From Malania oleifera (taxonomy: Eukaryota > Streptophyta > Magnoliopsida > Santalales > Ximeniaceae): 64,000 nt of DNA. Under the pieces are notes generated by a model. That model saw only the letters and a program-made list of their open reading frames with translations. It searched no databases and had not been told where the DNA came from. The first letter of the stretch is position 1, and the number at the start of each line of letters is the position of its first letter. Below are positions 1 through 13,756 of the stretch, piece by piece. Both the position numbers and the translations under genes were made by a program. Location: assembly GCF_029873635.1 (NCBI RefSeq), contig NC_080419.1, forward strand, positions 71,857,097 to 71,921,096, written 5' to 3'.

Positions 1-219
1 AACGTCCAAAAAAGATATCACAGATTTGTGCCATTTTAACAGAAGTACACCTCAATACAATACAACACAATACAATACACTTAAAAGAAAATATGGTCGT
101 AAGAAAGAAGCACAATCAGTCATCAACCCTGGATCTTGGGTTGGCAAATACGTCAACACTGAAGCAGAAGGTGATGAAGAGAGTGCTGAAAACAAGTCTC
201 TGGTGCTCCATACTGGTGT
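1..219 (-). other. 3' flank / 3' UTR of PFK
   Basis: Sequence immediately downstream of the PFK stop codon on the minus strand. It probably contains the 3' untranslated region, but I see no AATAAA on the minus strand here, so the polyadenylation site may lie outside the window or use a variant signal. Open frames here on the plus strand are shadows of the last exon. Confidence 0.4.
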
Positions 220-3200
220 CTACTTTTCCAAATGCTCCTCTTTGCAATTCTCCCCATCCAACAACCCTGTTGGAGGCCCTGCCTCTTTCCTGGCTTCATT
301 GGCATCGTTGGGGCTTAAGAAGCTTGGCTGGTTGGTTGAAGAAAGGAGCCTTGCCCACATTCTGTCAGTTATAACTACCTTGTTCTGCCTCTCAGTGATC
401 CGCTGCACGTAAAACATTCAAGCACTCAATCGAGGCATTTGAAGCAAAATCGCTGTACAGATTTTTTTTGTTGGGGGGGCAGGGGGGGGTGGGGTGCCAA
501 TAAGTTAAAACTGTTTAGCGTTCAAATAATCAAACTGCAAATAAGCAAACTTTGTAGCTTATCATTTTTTTTTTTTTTTTTCTTTTTTGGTGGGGGTGGC
601 GAGGGGAGGGTCGACAAGGGGTGGAGGGTGACCCCTGAGGTGAAGCCCTCTTAACTAATTGGAGTAAACAAATGGGATAAATGGGTAATGACATCCAGTT
701 TTGAGTTGGTTTCCCAATCAGGGCATGTTGGAAAAAATCTTTGACCAGTTAACCATTAACATCTACTATTTCTGTCAATGAATACCAGATTTAACGAGTC
801 CAAAGATACATACGTTGAAAGGAATGTAGGTGTGTCTGCCATTAACAAGCCCAACTGTGAAGCCTGTATACCCTGCCATTGCCCCATGAACAGCACTTTG
901 AGCAAGCAGCGTGCAGCACACGTTATCAGATGCATTGCTCGGAATAGCACGGATCATGTATGTAGGATCTGCCAGAAAATATGATTTAGTTGGAGTATTT
1001 GTGCCCTATTCCACATTTTATCCACATAAGCAGAAAAAACTAATGAAGAATCAAGGCAAAGAGATTACTGACCTATATATTTAAGATTGATGACCATCTT
1101 TTTTTGTTTTGTAAAATAATCCTATAACAGAAGAAAAAAGAACGGTAAGATATCACAGAAGAAATTTATATTCTTCTTATATTTATGAGCCCACATATAG
1201 CATAGATTCATCTGTTGCTAATCATCCATTGTGGATGGAAAATAATTGATGCGTCTCAAAATAGAGGAATTGAAGCAGACACCTCAAAGGTTGATTTTCA
1301 CTGCTCATAATGGAAATCGATAAAACTGGAACCAGATCACCATGCTGTGTTCCTATTTGGATTGCCTCTCCCATGAAAGGGACTTAAACCAAAAGTGGAA
1401 AGGAATGTACTATTCTAATGTTTAAAAATAATAATAAAAATAAAACAGAAAACAAATTTTTAAAAAAAAAAGAGGTTTTAGTTTAATGAGTTCACTCTTT
1501 TACATAAATCAAGGTTGTACTTTCCCAAGAAAAGAGAAATTGAATTCCACAAGAACATAAATTCACATATGTGGACATACATTCAGGAGATGCAAACAAA
1601 CTATGAAATATCAATTTAAAACCGAAGACCCTTAATTTAAGAAAATTATTCTAGATCAAGACTCATAACCAACCTTGATTTTCTGAGATATCCACAGCCC
1701 AACATCTTGGAGTAGCTTGTTTCCTGAAGCATCCTGCTGGCTTACGCTCTCTGAAATAAGTTCCTGTCCTGCTCCTTCAGCAATCACAATAACCATGTGT
1801 CCATTTTCTTTAAGCCTTTTCTCTATAAATTCAAAAAGTCCACCTTTCCCGTCAAGAAAGAAAGGTGACTCTGGAATTAAACAGCAGTCCACATCCCGAC
1901 TGGCAAGAGTAGCATACATTGCAATGAACCCTGCACCAGGATATCCAATTAGATTATAGGAAATCAGGAAGATGCTAAGGAACTGTAATTAGGACCGCCA
2001 CACAGGCATTAAACCACCATATTAAAATGCAACAAGTGCACAAGGCTCCCATGCCAATCAGTCTCAGGACTACATGATGCACACAGCCTTACCTCTAGGA
2101 TTGGATCAAACACACTAATCCTTAGATCAAGGCTCACCCTTCCCCATAAATTCGCATTACCATTAAAATGGATCGACTCATTCATGAACAGAGGACACAT
2201 TACTTCTCCATGACACTATTAAGGTACAAGCATTGCAGGTTTTTCCTCCTAAGAGCATAGCATCATAGATATGAAAATATAAAACATTAGAGCATCTTGT
2301 GCTTGGAGTATTTTGGAGGCAGAGAAAACACTAAAAACTGAAATTTGGGGTGGGGTGGCGTGGGGTGGGGGGTTGCAGTACAAGTGTAATAACTTCAAGT
2401 TTGCAGAAACTATGTTAGAATCATGAGGCAACATGAGGCAAAGATGAACAATTTTTAAATCAACATAACAGCATAGTTTTATTCAAAGGTCATGGTTGTC
2501 AGGTGTCCAAGTGGCTAGTCCTCAAGGTCAAACAAAAGTCAAACACTAAAAGCTTAAAATTCAGATTTATGCTGCAGCAGCTATCTGCAACTATGAAGGA
2601 CAACGCAGATTTTTATTACATCCTGACCTATCAATATCTCTTGATAGAAAATTTGTTATTAATTTCCTCAATTCAACATCTCTAACATCAGCTATACAAT
2701 AATGAACTTAGAAGCAAAAAAGAGCATAACAAATGAAATGTCAATCTTACCACTGTAGCGTCCCATCAGCTTCACAACACCAATTCCATTCTCTATACTC
2801 TCAGATTCAACATGTGCTGCATTAATGGCACGTTGAGCCTCCTCAACAGCAGTATCAAAACCAAAGGATTTGTCAATGACCTGAACCAAGAGAAGCAGTT
2901 CAACATGAAAGTATATTAAAGATCAGTGCATGGTCCTCGTAAGAATGATTGATTACATTCATTCAGGAAAAATGCAAACACAACTAATGTAAAGTACCGG
3001 AATATCATTATCTATAGTTTTGGGGATTCCAGCAACAATAACTTTGAGGCCACGCCGTCTAATTTCCTGCATTACAAGAATTGGATTGTTTTTTCAGAAT
3101 GGATAATATGTAAGAAACACGATTAATTACACACTAGGATTAAATGGAATAAAGATCGAAGGCCTAATTGAGATAAACTGAGTATTCAGATTAAAGGCCT

Positions 3201-6200
3201 AGTTGAAGGATGAATGTTTTCCATCCTAAGCAAATACATTTACCTCAAAGATAACAGATGCACCCTTTTGAGTTCCATCACCTCCAATTATATAAACCTG
3301 GACCATTGGAAAAGATAGCGGTAGCAGTTATAATGACCCTCTAATTTATACAATACATAAGAGCAAACATCTTAACAGAAAATTTTCATTTAACGAAAGA
3401 AAAAAAAAACTTCTGTACCTGATTAATTCCACGATCTTGAATGCTGTCAACAATTTTTGAAGTATCATGGCCTCCTCGTGACGTACCAAGTATGGTTCCA
3501 CCACGTTTATGGATATCATTCACAACCTTGGGGTTCAAAGTGATAGTATTTCGAGAATAGAAACCCTTGTATCCTCCCTACAGATGACTCAATATCATTT
3601 GTTGATGAGACCACAAAATTATGTAGTTCAAAATATTGTATGAAAGAAAAATATTATGCCCTAAGAAATACCCAAAACTCTTAAACACAGAACAGATGTT
3701 ACGGAGGCACCATAAAAACTAGGGTTTTATCAACAATAACTATTGTGTGCCAACAATGTCCCAAATTAATGAGAAAAATGCATAGGTGGAAAATCTAGAC
3801 AGCCTCTGTAAAAAAGCAGGCATGCATGATTTTTATTCTTAATATGTATTTAGCAATTAATTTTTATTTTATTAGATTCTATGAATTAAAATAATAAATT
3901 AATAAAATAATGGTTCCTAGTCTTCAGAGTTCAGCAGGGATGTAACCTGTGGAAACTCAGAAATGCCTGGCTAGTCTTTGGATGTTGGCATAGTAAAAAT
4001 CTATGAAAACTAATAAACCCCTGCCACACGTAAGGCCACAAAAGCAGAGAACTTGCACATGAATTATGAAAATGAAAGCATAAATATCTAAATTAAATCT
4101 TAAATCATAGCTTCATTTCATGCCTCATTAGTTAAACAAGGATATAGTTCAGCCCCACATGGCAGATGAAAAGCAGCTGATGAAATTTCACCAAGAAAAT
4201 GTTGTTGAAAGACTGTTTGGTAATATAAATGAAAATTAGTTGAAAAGTAGATGTGAGTGTTGGATGTTTTGGCAAACAAAAAATTTATGGAAGTGTTAAA
4301 AGTTATATAAAGTTTAAGCCAAAAACAGTTGGGGCCAAATAAAATCTTAATTCAAAAATAATACAGTGTTCTTAATTTCACAATTTCATGCGTAGAGAGA
4401 GCACACACCAACAAGCAGTTCAAAATAGACATGAGTTATTACTTCAATATCACATTCTAGAAGAAAAAGGAATCTTCTCTTTGCTTTGGGAGGGTGGGGG
4501 CACCAATTCTATCCAGAAACTATTTCACTGAAGACATGATCTCAAGACACTCCAATTATATTAAGACTATAAATTTCATTAGAAGGGTTGGGGAAGACGA
4601 TTAATGCAAGCACATATTTACATTGAATCATGAAGAAGTTATTGGTTTTTTTTTTTTTTTTTTTTTTTTTAAACTAGAAACAGGATGTCCTACATTCTCT
4701 GCAGAAATCAGGGTGGAAAAAAAACTATATTACTAGTTTGATATTATTGTATAAGCTTGGACTTTAAAACAAGTGGCATAAAATAGATCCATCTTATGGC
4801 CATTAGATTCCAACTTATAAACAAGTAAATACATAAACATGTGTTCATGACTCTATCATGTGTATGCATCTCTTACAAAATTGAATCCCTCACAATTAGG
4901 TCTACACATGCACTGCTCGCAACAATTGAACCATTAATCATTATTACACACGAATTTAGTGATAATTATTGGTAAAAATACAAGCAATTGGAGGAAAGTA
5001 GAAACTTCAACAAAGATTCAATTTTGACCAAAGCATGTTCAGATATCATCTTCAGATAATATGCAGTTGTTATTGAAATTGGAAGTCTAAGCACTTACAT
5101 CTATCCCAAGGATTTTGGTGACACCATACATATGGTAAAGGCCACAGACAATTTCCCTGATCACTGTGTTGAGCCCAGGGCACAGACCACCACATGTTAC
5201 AATGCATGCATGCACTTCATCTGACTCAAAATACACCTGAGAAGCATTCAAGAGCATATGCTAGTAAATACACAATGACAACTTACAAATTCCCTAGCTT
5301 TCATACCAAAGAAAGGGAAAACCTTTTGGCGAGGTCCTGCACGACGAAAATGAATCCCTCTTGGACCATTCTTGTGAACAACAACCTATAAAATAGTCAA
5401 ATAAACATGTTTGCAGAGATTAATGTTAGCAAAGAACATACAAGTGTGGCATCTCTTATTCATGCCAAGCTATAATTAATGAAAGTTTGAAACTATTGTA
5501 TGGCCACCAGCTTTTCCATATCCCGTTGTGCTATCATAAATGTGTAGACAGTACTTTTTAAGGAAGTTTTACACTAGAATAGACAAAGAATATAGATTAC
5601 AGCTTATATATAGAACAAATGAGAAAAACATTCTGGGGAATAAGTGAAATGTAAGAAATATTTTGGCAAGTATTGTCCAGGCATTCAAATTTCAAACAAG
5701 CTAAACAGAGCTCACCTTTTGGGGAACAGTATCATCCACATGAACGAAATACTGCCTGAAATCAGAAATCCACAACATAAATCATCATATAAAAGGTCAA
5801 GTATAACAGCCAAGATTCAGCATACAATAAGCTAAAGTTGACTTACTTAACAACTAAATATGCAGGGTTGAATCGCAACGGATTGGGATAGGTCTGAAAC
5901 ATAATCCAGCAGTCAAATGAGCAAATATATAATAAACAAATCCAAATGTTAAGGCAACATGTAAGCCCACAGACGGTTCACATTTCTGTCAGGGGAAATG
6001 CTGCCAATCTCTCCCTTAAAATAACTAAGAGATATTATTGTCAAAAAGTATAAACACTAAAAATTAAAATTAGAAACTAAAACTGAAAACTGATAGCTGA
6101 CAATCTGGTGGTCAATACTTCCAAAGCAAAAACAAATTGAAAACCAAATTTAAAAATATAAGTTAATTTTTGTCCTTGAATCAAATCACAATTAAATAAA

Positions 6201-6764
6201 TAGTATTAAAATTATGGAAATACAAAAGAATACAAATTAAAAGATATAACAATAAAAATGACACTTAGTTACAATTATTTTACGTAATTATTATATTTTA
6301 TTAGTACTCCAAGAAAAACCAAATTGCATATGAAAATGGTGAAAATTATTTTTGGATAATTTTTATTATTTTCCAAAATTTTAGAAATATTAAGAATATT
6401 ATTATTCTCATTCCATTATAAATTCACATAAATATTTATTTTATTTCTTCATTAAAATATTGTGTAAACAATAATTTAATCATGGCAATAGGCTGCGGTG
6501 ACAACTAAAAAGCTCAAAACTGGTTTAAGTTGTTGCCAAAAAAAAAAGAAAATTCCAACAACAGAAAATGAAAGCTAACATCAATTACAAACGTGTTGTC
6601 ACCACCTATTTCTTCACTGTACAACAACAAAAACAAAAATGATATCAAACAGCCCATTAATGAGCAAACAGAAGTGAAATTAATTTATATCATAATGCCT
6701 ATGACATCCACAGAAAAGATAACCAACGAATTAGTTCATTTCCAGAACCAATTTTAACATACTT

Positions 6765-6808
<44 letters not shown>

Positions 6809-7578
6809 GAAACTTAAGCTCTGTTCATGCCCAAGAAAAAAAAGCTGCCTAAAGCTTATTGTTTCTTTTCAAAATGGAAGAAAAGAACATTGTAATCCCA
6901 AACTATCTCCTGACGCTGCAATGCAATAGAAAAGATTATTCAAAACACACACACACACCCAACTGCTAAAAAAAATGAACAACTGTTTATAAAATAATTC
7001 ATGAATTCTTTATTTAAGAAGGCAATTGCAGTTGGTCTCAAATTGCTCAGCGGAGATCTACTTAATCAATAAAGTTACCAAAAATACATTAATCTAATCA
7101 TACTCTAAATACAAAGTGGACGTAAGATTCGCTAAAAGCAAGATCAACATGCTATCGGAAAATTTAGTTGAGGGTTCATTCCGCATCATTTACCCAAAAA
7201 GGTCCATTTCAGTTTAGTTTTTTTCGTTTCCTGTTTCCTTCGCTTTTGGAGAGAAGGCAGAGTTGTGTGAAAACTCTCCTAGAGAATGTGTTTGTTCATA
7301 AGATCAAAATAATAACAAAGAAGGGGAGAGTTCTTGCTTAACAGAGCGGATCCAAATAAAAAGACCAAGCTCATATTCATATAAAGTAAATCATGCAAAC
7401 ACCACATACGCACACCAAGGGAGGTTATCAAAAGCTCACATAACTGAATTCCATCGTCATATATGAAAACCCCATATAATCCCATATGCAGAGTAGATAT
7501 TTAGAAACTAAAATGAAAGAGATGAACAGCAATAAACTGGTGGGAAGAAAAAAAATCAATGAATCAAAATCAAACACC

Positions 7579-7636
<58 letters not shown>

Positions 7637-7870
7637 TAAACATACAGGGAGATCAGAAACGTAATCGATGATATGGGGAACATCCTCGAGCACGTATCCG
7701 GCATCCCCTGTCTCGATTTTAACCAGAGAATCGTCGGCGAGACCCATTGGCACTAATTCCCGCGATTTGGTGCGATTCAATGCGCAACCAGATGAGTACC
7801 TCCCAAAGCGGTTCCGGGAAACCAGATCGTCAGGTGCAGCGATGGCAGAGGGAGTAGACGCAGTGTTCAT
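220..7870 (-). CDS. PFK: ATP-dependent 6-phosphofructokinase, 13 exons
   Basis: The product phosphorylates fructose 6-phosphate to fructose 1,6-bisphosphate in glycolysis. I read 13 exons on the minus strand: 7870-7646, 5893-5847, 5755-5716, 5385-5323, 5236-5099, 3577-3419, 3297-3244, 3066-2998, 2880-2751, 1930-1674, 1097-1073, 968-814, 402-220. All junctions are GT-AG and the sum is 1545 bases, an exact 514 codons plus stop. Visible motifs are YVLEDVPH near the N-terminus, [11 protein letters not shown], the nucleotide-binding GGDGTQKGA near residue 228, the catalytic PKTIDNDI near 256, LMGRYSGFIA near 303 and [14 protein letters not shown] plus PKTIDND is the ATP-dependent plant PFK pattern, not the PPi-dependent enzyme. 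Length fits the plant family (about 450-540 residues). No disabling change was seen. I recognise no plastid transit peptide with confidence, so compartment is open. The start is uncertain: Met at 7870 or Met42 at 7747, where homology begins to look like other PFKs. Confidence 0.93.
6772..6806. repeat. (TA)n microsatellite in PFK intron 1
   Basis: A pure TA dinucleotide run of about 17 units inside the 1.75 kb first intron of the phosphofructokinase gene. Confidence 0.95.
7581..7633. repeat. (GA)n microsatellite in PFK intron 1
   Basis: About 26 uninterrupted GA units on the plus strand. They begin only about 12 bases inside intron 1, immediately downstream of the 5' splice site of exon 1. 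On the transcribed strand it is a long CU tract next to the donor. Likely length-polymorphic. Confidence 0.95.
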
Positions 7871-7902
7871 ACACGGACAAGAGGGATGAAGATGCAGTGC
7901 CC

Positions 7903-7910
7903 CTTTTATA
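7903..7910 (-). promoter_or_regulatory. TATA box candidate of the PFK gene
   Basis: The minus strand reads TATAAAAG in a locally GC-rich stretch, about 33 bases upstream of the ATG at 7870. A TATA box normally sets transcription start 25-32 bases downstream, which would leave almost no leader before that ATG. This either means a very short leader or supports the in-frame ATG at 7747 as the real start. Confidence 0.5.
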
Positions 7911-8146
7911 TTCAGCGTCTGTGGCTGCCCATGGGGACGCGCGAATCCAGGTCCCAGGGCCCCTGTCACAGTTTCGAACTTTGGATTGCCAAAACAGGAG
8001 GCGCCACCCCCTGCCCCCTCTCTGGTTTTAGAACTTTCTCGTCCAGCCAGCGTCGTTGAAAACGGGATAGAATTTTTCTTTTTCTGTTTCTTGTCTTGCA
8101 TTTTTCTTTTCTTTTTTATTTTTTTTATTTGCTGGTTTTTTTCCAC

Positions 8147-11100
8147 AAATTTTCTTTTTAAATAAAAACTTGAGAATTACAAAATTAAAAGTTCCAAATT
8201 CAAAAATGACTGTTTTGTAGAGAAGGGGTTTGCCATAATTGAGGGGTTTTCCCTTGTTTTTTTCAGGAGGAGACAGCTAATAGTCTAATTTACTTAAATT
8301 AGGTAATCTAATTTAATAATTTTTTAAAGGATAAAAATTTACAGAAAATATTTTTCTGGAATCTTAGTATAGGAATATCTATTTACATTTATTAGAATAA
8401 CGCTAACTCTTGCATGACCAATATATTAGAATGTTGACGTATTTCTTATGAGTTAATTATTTTTTAAGATTCATATGATATTATTTTGTTAAAATTTATA
8501 TTTTCTATGCAACGGAATAATATTATTCTTTTTGTATAATTATTTGTTTAAACTAGTGTCATTCCAATTTGTAAGTTATTATATCTCTATGCAATGCTTA
8601 TTATTTATGTCCTTCATCTTAGACTTAGCAAAGCAGATGAGGTCGGATAATCCGTGGCAGATAAGGCGAATTATCGAGTGAAGAAATCATAATCCATATT
8701 GGAGGCAGATTAGGGTTAGATAATTCATGGCGAATGGCGGATAACCCGTCATTCTCAAATATAATTTTATTAATCATTTATTTTGTGTCATGATAATTTA
8801 AGTTGTATACAAAAACTTGTAATTAGTTTGCGTAACTTTTCTAGTAACTATATTAATCATTTAATCGTTTCTACTAATTAACAACTCCTTATTCATGTAA
8901 GTAAAACTAGTAGTTAGGGCACATGCACGGGCAACAGAGAACTCCATTTGAAAAGCATCTCCAACATCTTCATCCTCCAAATCATTATTTCCTTTTGACA
9001 TTTTCTTCTCTTTCCAATTCTTTCAAAACATCAACAGGAGTTTCAGTATCCTTTCCATTTGCACAATCTTTCCCAAAAATTAAAGAAAGTGAATGATAGT
9101 GTGGATAATGCCTGTCCTTAAATTGTCCTGTATTCTTATGGTTCTTTAAAAAAAATACACTGAAGCTTAATTTCATTAGTAAACATAAGTAAAGCACTAT
9201 CCATATATATATAACATTACATGAATGTTACATAAACCAATCAAGATTCAAGAACCTTTTGTTTTTATCGAGACCACGAGTGTCTTTGAATACATTTAAG
9301 AAGCATTTAATGTAATGGATGCATCATTAAAATTTAATATAATATACAATGTCACTAAAATTTAAAGTAAAATTATATGGAGATCCAATTGTAGTGACTC
9401 CATAAACTATATCATGTTACCACTAAGAACTGATAGTTCGTAATCTAAAAGTTCATTATAACTCCAAAAAAAAAAAAAAAAAATGAAAGATTGAAACCCA
9501 ACAAATCTTTTCCGCTCCTATAAATTTTCAAATCAAAAATTAACATTCAACAATTAAGCTGGGCATGACCCTAGTAAACATAGAATTTATAGATGAGTTT
9601 TTTTTTCTGCCTTTCTTGAACTTCACTGCTTATATCTCTTAATATTAAAGGCTTCATAAAAGAATAATAAAAAAAGTTTGACATTATTTTAACTTAGTTG
9701 GCAGCAGTTTTCTGCAATATTTTTTTTTTTTTGGTTACGCCGGGTGTCCTCAGCTGGCATCTACCATATTAGCCTGGGATGCATCGCAATAGAGACTAAT
9801 CCCACGCCTCATAGTTCCACCCCAAGACCCTGCAGGGAGGTAAATCAACAGTTCTCAGCAATATTGCAGTTTACGAGGTTGGTTAATCCCAACTGTACAT
9901 TCCTTATATCAAACTCAACATAGATCCATTATGTTTCTCAAGATGAACTTTGGTCTTTGCTTAGATTATCTTAATACTCAAAAAATGGACGTCTAAATAA
10001 AAGATTAGCACAAATGTAAAGATAAAAAGGGGTTAAGGAATATTACCATTATTTTTTATACGGATTACAAAGAAAGTTACTGATAGATATTTATTGCTTT
10101 GTGTAGGTTTGCATATGCGGATCTCTTTCCTAGTCTCAAGAATATGCAAGGAACCACATTCTTTTTATAAATTAAGTCCTTCGTCAGTGCTTTGTATCTT
10201 CAGCTAAACTACAATTCCTCGGGAAACACAGAAAGAGGCTTTCTTGCACAAAACAACAAGAAGAACAGAACAAGTATCAATCACAAGAGCACTGCTCTCC
10301 AATCTCTCGTCAGGTTGGACTGCAGTACACCCAAAGGGATGCGAGAATGCCACTAAACATTTATTACTAGCTACGTGTAATACCCTGCTGCTCAGATGCT
10401 GAATTTGTTAATTATTTTTATTCAAACATATACTCAAGATTTGTTGTGATCTACAGAAGAAGATCCAGTTTGATGTCTACATGTGTATGAGCAGGATTCC
10501 CTCATCCAGGTTCTCCGAGCCATCTTACAGGTAAAAAGAAAAAGAAGAAAAAATCAATATCCTGGGATTGGATTACCTTGTACCAGTTGTGGGGTTTGGT
10601 TTTGCTTACAAAAGATCAATTGATGTTTGTTTTGCTTATAGGTAAAAAAATAATGTTATTTTTGTCATTCTAGGATTCTTAATGAAACAAGGGGTGAGGA
10701 GATTATATACATCTACGTGGGAGTACTACTTGTGTCTGGTTAACATGAGTACTGTCAGCTGAAAGCTAGAGAGGTTGTCATGTGATGCAGCAGTATATTT
10801 TCTGTTTAGCTGGAGAGATACAGGAGAGGAATGCTGCATATACTTAATTTTGGATAAATTAGACATAAACACACCAAATAATACGCGTGCAATATGTTTT
10901 TATTTAACCATACAAAAGCGGTGATTCTTTAAAAAAACAAATCCAACAAAATGGCAATAATCTGTTAACAATTCCATTTGCCATTGTTTCCCCCCGTTCT
11001 TTCATCATCTGGAAATAGAACATGCCTTGTATAGCGAGCTCCTTTGCAGAATCACAGCTTTACAAATCACAAACCAATTTCCCAGAATCACAATGAAAAT

Positions 11101-12053
11101 TATTCTATGAAAATTTACTGTCCCCTTCCTTGACTTAGGCAGATCAGCAGAGCCAAATGAAATTAAAAGGGAAAAAATAAATAGAAAACTAGATATGAAA
11201 ACTATTCAAGAAAAAACATATTGGCTAATGACATAATATTACAGAACTCTCAAAACACTGAATTGGTGTAGGATCCAGTTGCAGGAATGCTACAAACTAT
11301 TCGAATGACAAACAATACAAAAGTCCAAAATCAAACATCACTACCATGGCTAGACTTTAGTGGTTGACATAGATCGAGATTCAAACTGAATATTTTGATA
11401 TCTACAAACCAAGATCAAAGAAAAAGACACTTACCCTAGCTTTGATTTTGGAGAGCACCACTAGATCCAATGGCTGGCTCTGATTTGATGTTCCTCTTGT
11501 TCCTTCCTCAATTGCTGTTTCTATTTGTGAAAGACTCCATTGATTTACAGCAGGAGAAAGGCGAGAGTTGAGGAGACCAGCCGGGAAGTCAAGGAGAGTC
11601 AAGCGAGTTGATAAGGGGGAGAGTTGTGACAGTTTGGGATTGATTCCCACTTTGGGGTGAATGGTCAATCCTCCCACATTTGAAAGGAATCCTTATTTCC
11701 ACTTCAAGTTGGAATGGGAATTCCAGGGGATGCACATTCTTACTTCTATAAGCCTTTCCAAACAAGGGAACGGAATAAAAATGTTGGAATACACATTCCA
11801 TTCCATTCCATTCCCGCATAACAAACATAGCATTAATTTGTTTATGCTACTTTGAAAGAAAGAAGTAGGTGGTTTCCTGTACAAAAAGTTTTAACTGCTG
11901 ACAAATTGGCAATTTTGTAATTCTATACAATAAAAAAATGGACTTCAAAAATTTGTTCTTTTATATAACTAACTCCTTAATATTTGCATAATTTTGAAAT
12001 AGCCACCTCAGTTAATTTAATGGGTAAATAAACAAATGAATTATTGTCATAGC
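8147..12053. other. Intergenic AT-rich stretch without a recognisable gene
   Basis: About 3.9 kb between the PFK promoter and the 3' end of the glycyl-tRNA synthetase pseudogene. It is AT-rich with poly-A/T runs, for example near 9465-9483. No ORF matches a family I know. The only structured item is the retroposon-like tail at 9720-9841. A GC-richer patch at about 11440-11660 is open on the minus strand, but I recognise no protein in it. Confidence 0.6.
9720..9841 (-). mobile_element. Retroposon 3' tail (SINE or LINE remnant)
   Basis: Read on the minus strand, a GC-rich 110-base body ends in GGACACCCGGCGTAACC followed by a run of 13 A. A GC-rich body with a pure A tail in an AT-rich surround is the signature of a target-primed non-LTR insertion. 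I cannot assign a family, and no clear target-site duplication was found by eye. Confidence 0.4.
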
Positions 12054-13756
12054 TTAGAATTTGAATCTCTCCCAAATTGCAGCCCAGCTGCGTTGTCCTT
12101 CCATCATGCTTCTCACGGTGGGTACGACTTCTTCCAAGTTTACACGGACTTGATCTCTGGTATCCCTCTCACGAATCGTGACTGATGATGCTGAATCAAT
12201 GGTGATGACAAAAGGAATGCCAAGTTCATCTGCTTTAACATACCGCTTCCCAATTGATGCAGCTGTGTAATAACACATCAAAATCAATTAATAAAGAGCT
12301 TGGGGCACAATTAATTATAAATTAGTTAATCATCAGTAGATTAATTAATGATTGATCCTACATCTGCACTAGCAAGACAAGAAATATTGGACCTAAAGCT
12401 GCCAGAAAAGTCTGTCTAAAAGAGTGCTTGTAAGATCTTAACACGTAACTAGGAAAAGAAAGTTGCATGCATCAAATAAGCCAAGGTTTTACATGAAAAT
12501 CCATCCTAGCTAGCTACTTGGTTTGGGAGCAATTACAGTAATTAATTAAATATGTACAGACAAACAATCTTAAAATTTATTAATTAACAAATTCATTTAG
12601 CAAGTTATGAATGAATTACAAATCAATTACCTGTCAGGTCAATTTTGTGAGGGATCTCAGCAGCAATCAGCAATCTGGATATTTGCCCTGCAATGCCCGA
12701 AAACTCTGGATTCCTGTGAATGGGAGGGAGAACAGTGCATTTGATTGGTGCCACGGTGCAAGGAAAACAGAACAAGCTCAAGGATCGATTGCCATCTTTG
12801 CTTGGTCTCAAATGGAAAGTATGATCAAAGAAGCAATACATTATCCGCCCTATACCAAAGGACAGGCCAATGACGGATGGTGTGAATTCTCTTTCGGAAA
12901 CAATTCTGTTATTCTCTGACATGGTCACCACGTTCTTGACTACCACACATTTCCCAAGCTTATTAACATCAACTTCCACCTCTCCTTTGGAGTCCAGAGC
13001 AGCTTTAATCTCCAAGCATTCTTTTTCACCCATCGCCTATGTAAATGTGCATGATGTTATACTAATATCTTAGTTTAGAAGAAATACAACTAAAATAACC
13101 ACAAAAAAGTCTTGGAAAAAAGACACTATTCTCCTTTGAGATTTGACAAAAATGACGAGGAACCACCCTTGAGCTTTTAAAAATGTCAGACCTCCCCTGG
13201 AATTTGACTTTTAGGACACTTATACCCCTAAAAAACTGTCTTTTTTGCCAAACATATGAGGAGGTTTGTATCTTTTTGACAAACCTCGAAAGATCTCTAT
13301 GAAATTTTGAAATCTCATAGAGGTCCTTGAAATTTTTGAAACTTGAGGGGAGGTCAGCGTCTTTTACCCAAAAGTTAAATGAATATTAAATATTTAATCA
13401 CAGATTAATAAATGGTGGCATTATTAGCACACCACAAAGAAGAGGGGGAAAATAAAAACCATGGGAAAACCAACATTTTTTCTCATGCCTTGGAATGACA
13501 AATATGTCTCGTCTCTTGTAAGGAAAATCAAGGAGCCTGTCATTCAATATTTTAAACTAAGAATGCCAGCAAAAATTTTTGAATGCCAGTAATACCTCTC
13601 AATATTAACAAAAAAATTATATTGACTTTTTGAGATCAACTCATAGCTCTACAGAGCCCTACCTAATTATATTACCTCCAAAGCATTGATGACCAGCGGG
13701 TGGTTCCCCTTGAACACACGGCCCAGCTCCTTCTTTCTTGGAGTTATGACTAGTTC
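12054..13756 (-). pseudogene. GlyRS pseudogene 3' exons (anticodon-binding domain)
   Basis: 13756-13676 encodes ELVITPRKKELGRVFKGN. 13036-12631 encodes AMGEKECLEIKAALDSKGEV, the motif 3 region FTPSVIGLSFGIGRIMYCFF, then LRPSKDGNRSLSLFCFPCTV and APIKCTVLPP. 12262-12054 encodes ASIGKRYVKADELGIPFVIT, SVTIRERDTRDQVRV and the C-terminus. Phases join as DLT-AASIGKRY. These three exons carry no disabling change, so this end decayed least. Confidence 0.88.
13128..13378. mobile_element. Hairpin MITE candidate in a GlyRS intron
   Basis: The stretch is partly self-complementary. Near its left side it reads AAATGTCAGACCTCCCCT and near its right side AGGGGAGGTCAGC, with flanking TTGACAAA and CTCCTTTGAG-type words repeated in inverted form. 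It lies in the intron between the 13756-13676 and 13036-12631 exons. There are no coding features. Boundaries and target duplication are not resolved. Confidence 0.35.

Noticed and set aside
7428..7643. Leu/Ser-rich open frame on the minus strand
   Set aside because: It is the translation of the GA/CT microsatellite in PFK intron 1.
7871..8146. In-frame N-terminal extension of PFK exon 1 up to 8146
   Set aside because: No homology to PFK, it crosses the TATA box, and it is low complexity at its start.
11653..11830. Possible MITE with GGAATG/CATTCC words
   Set aside because: The words are frequent, inverted pairing is poor, and no borders or duplication could be drawn.
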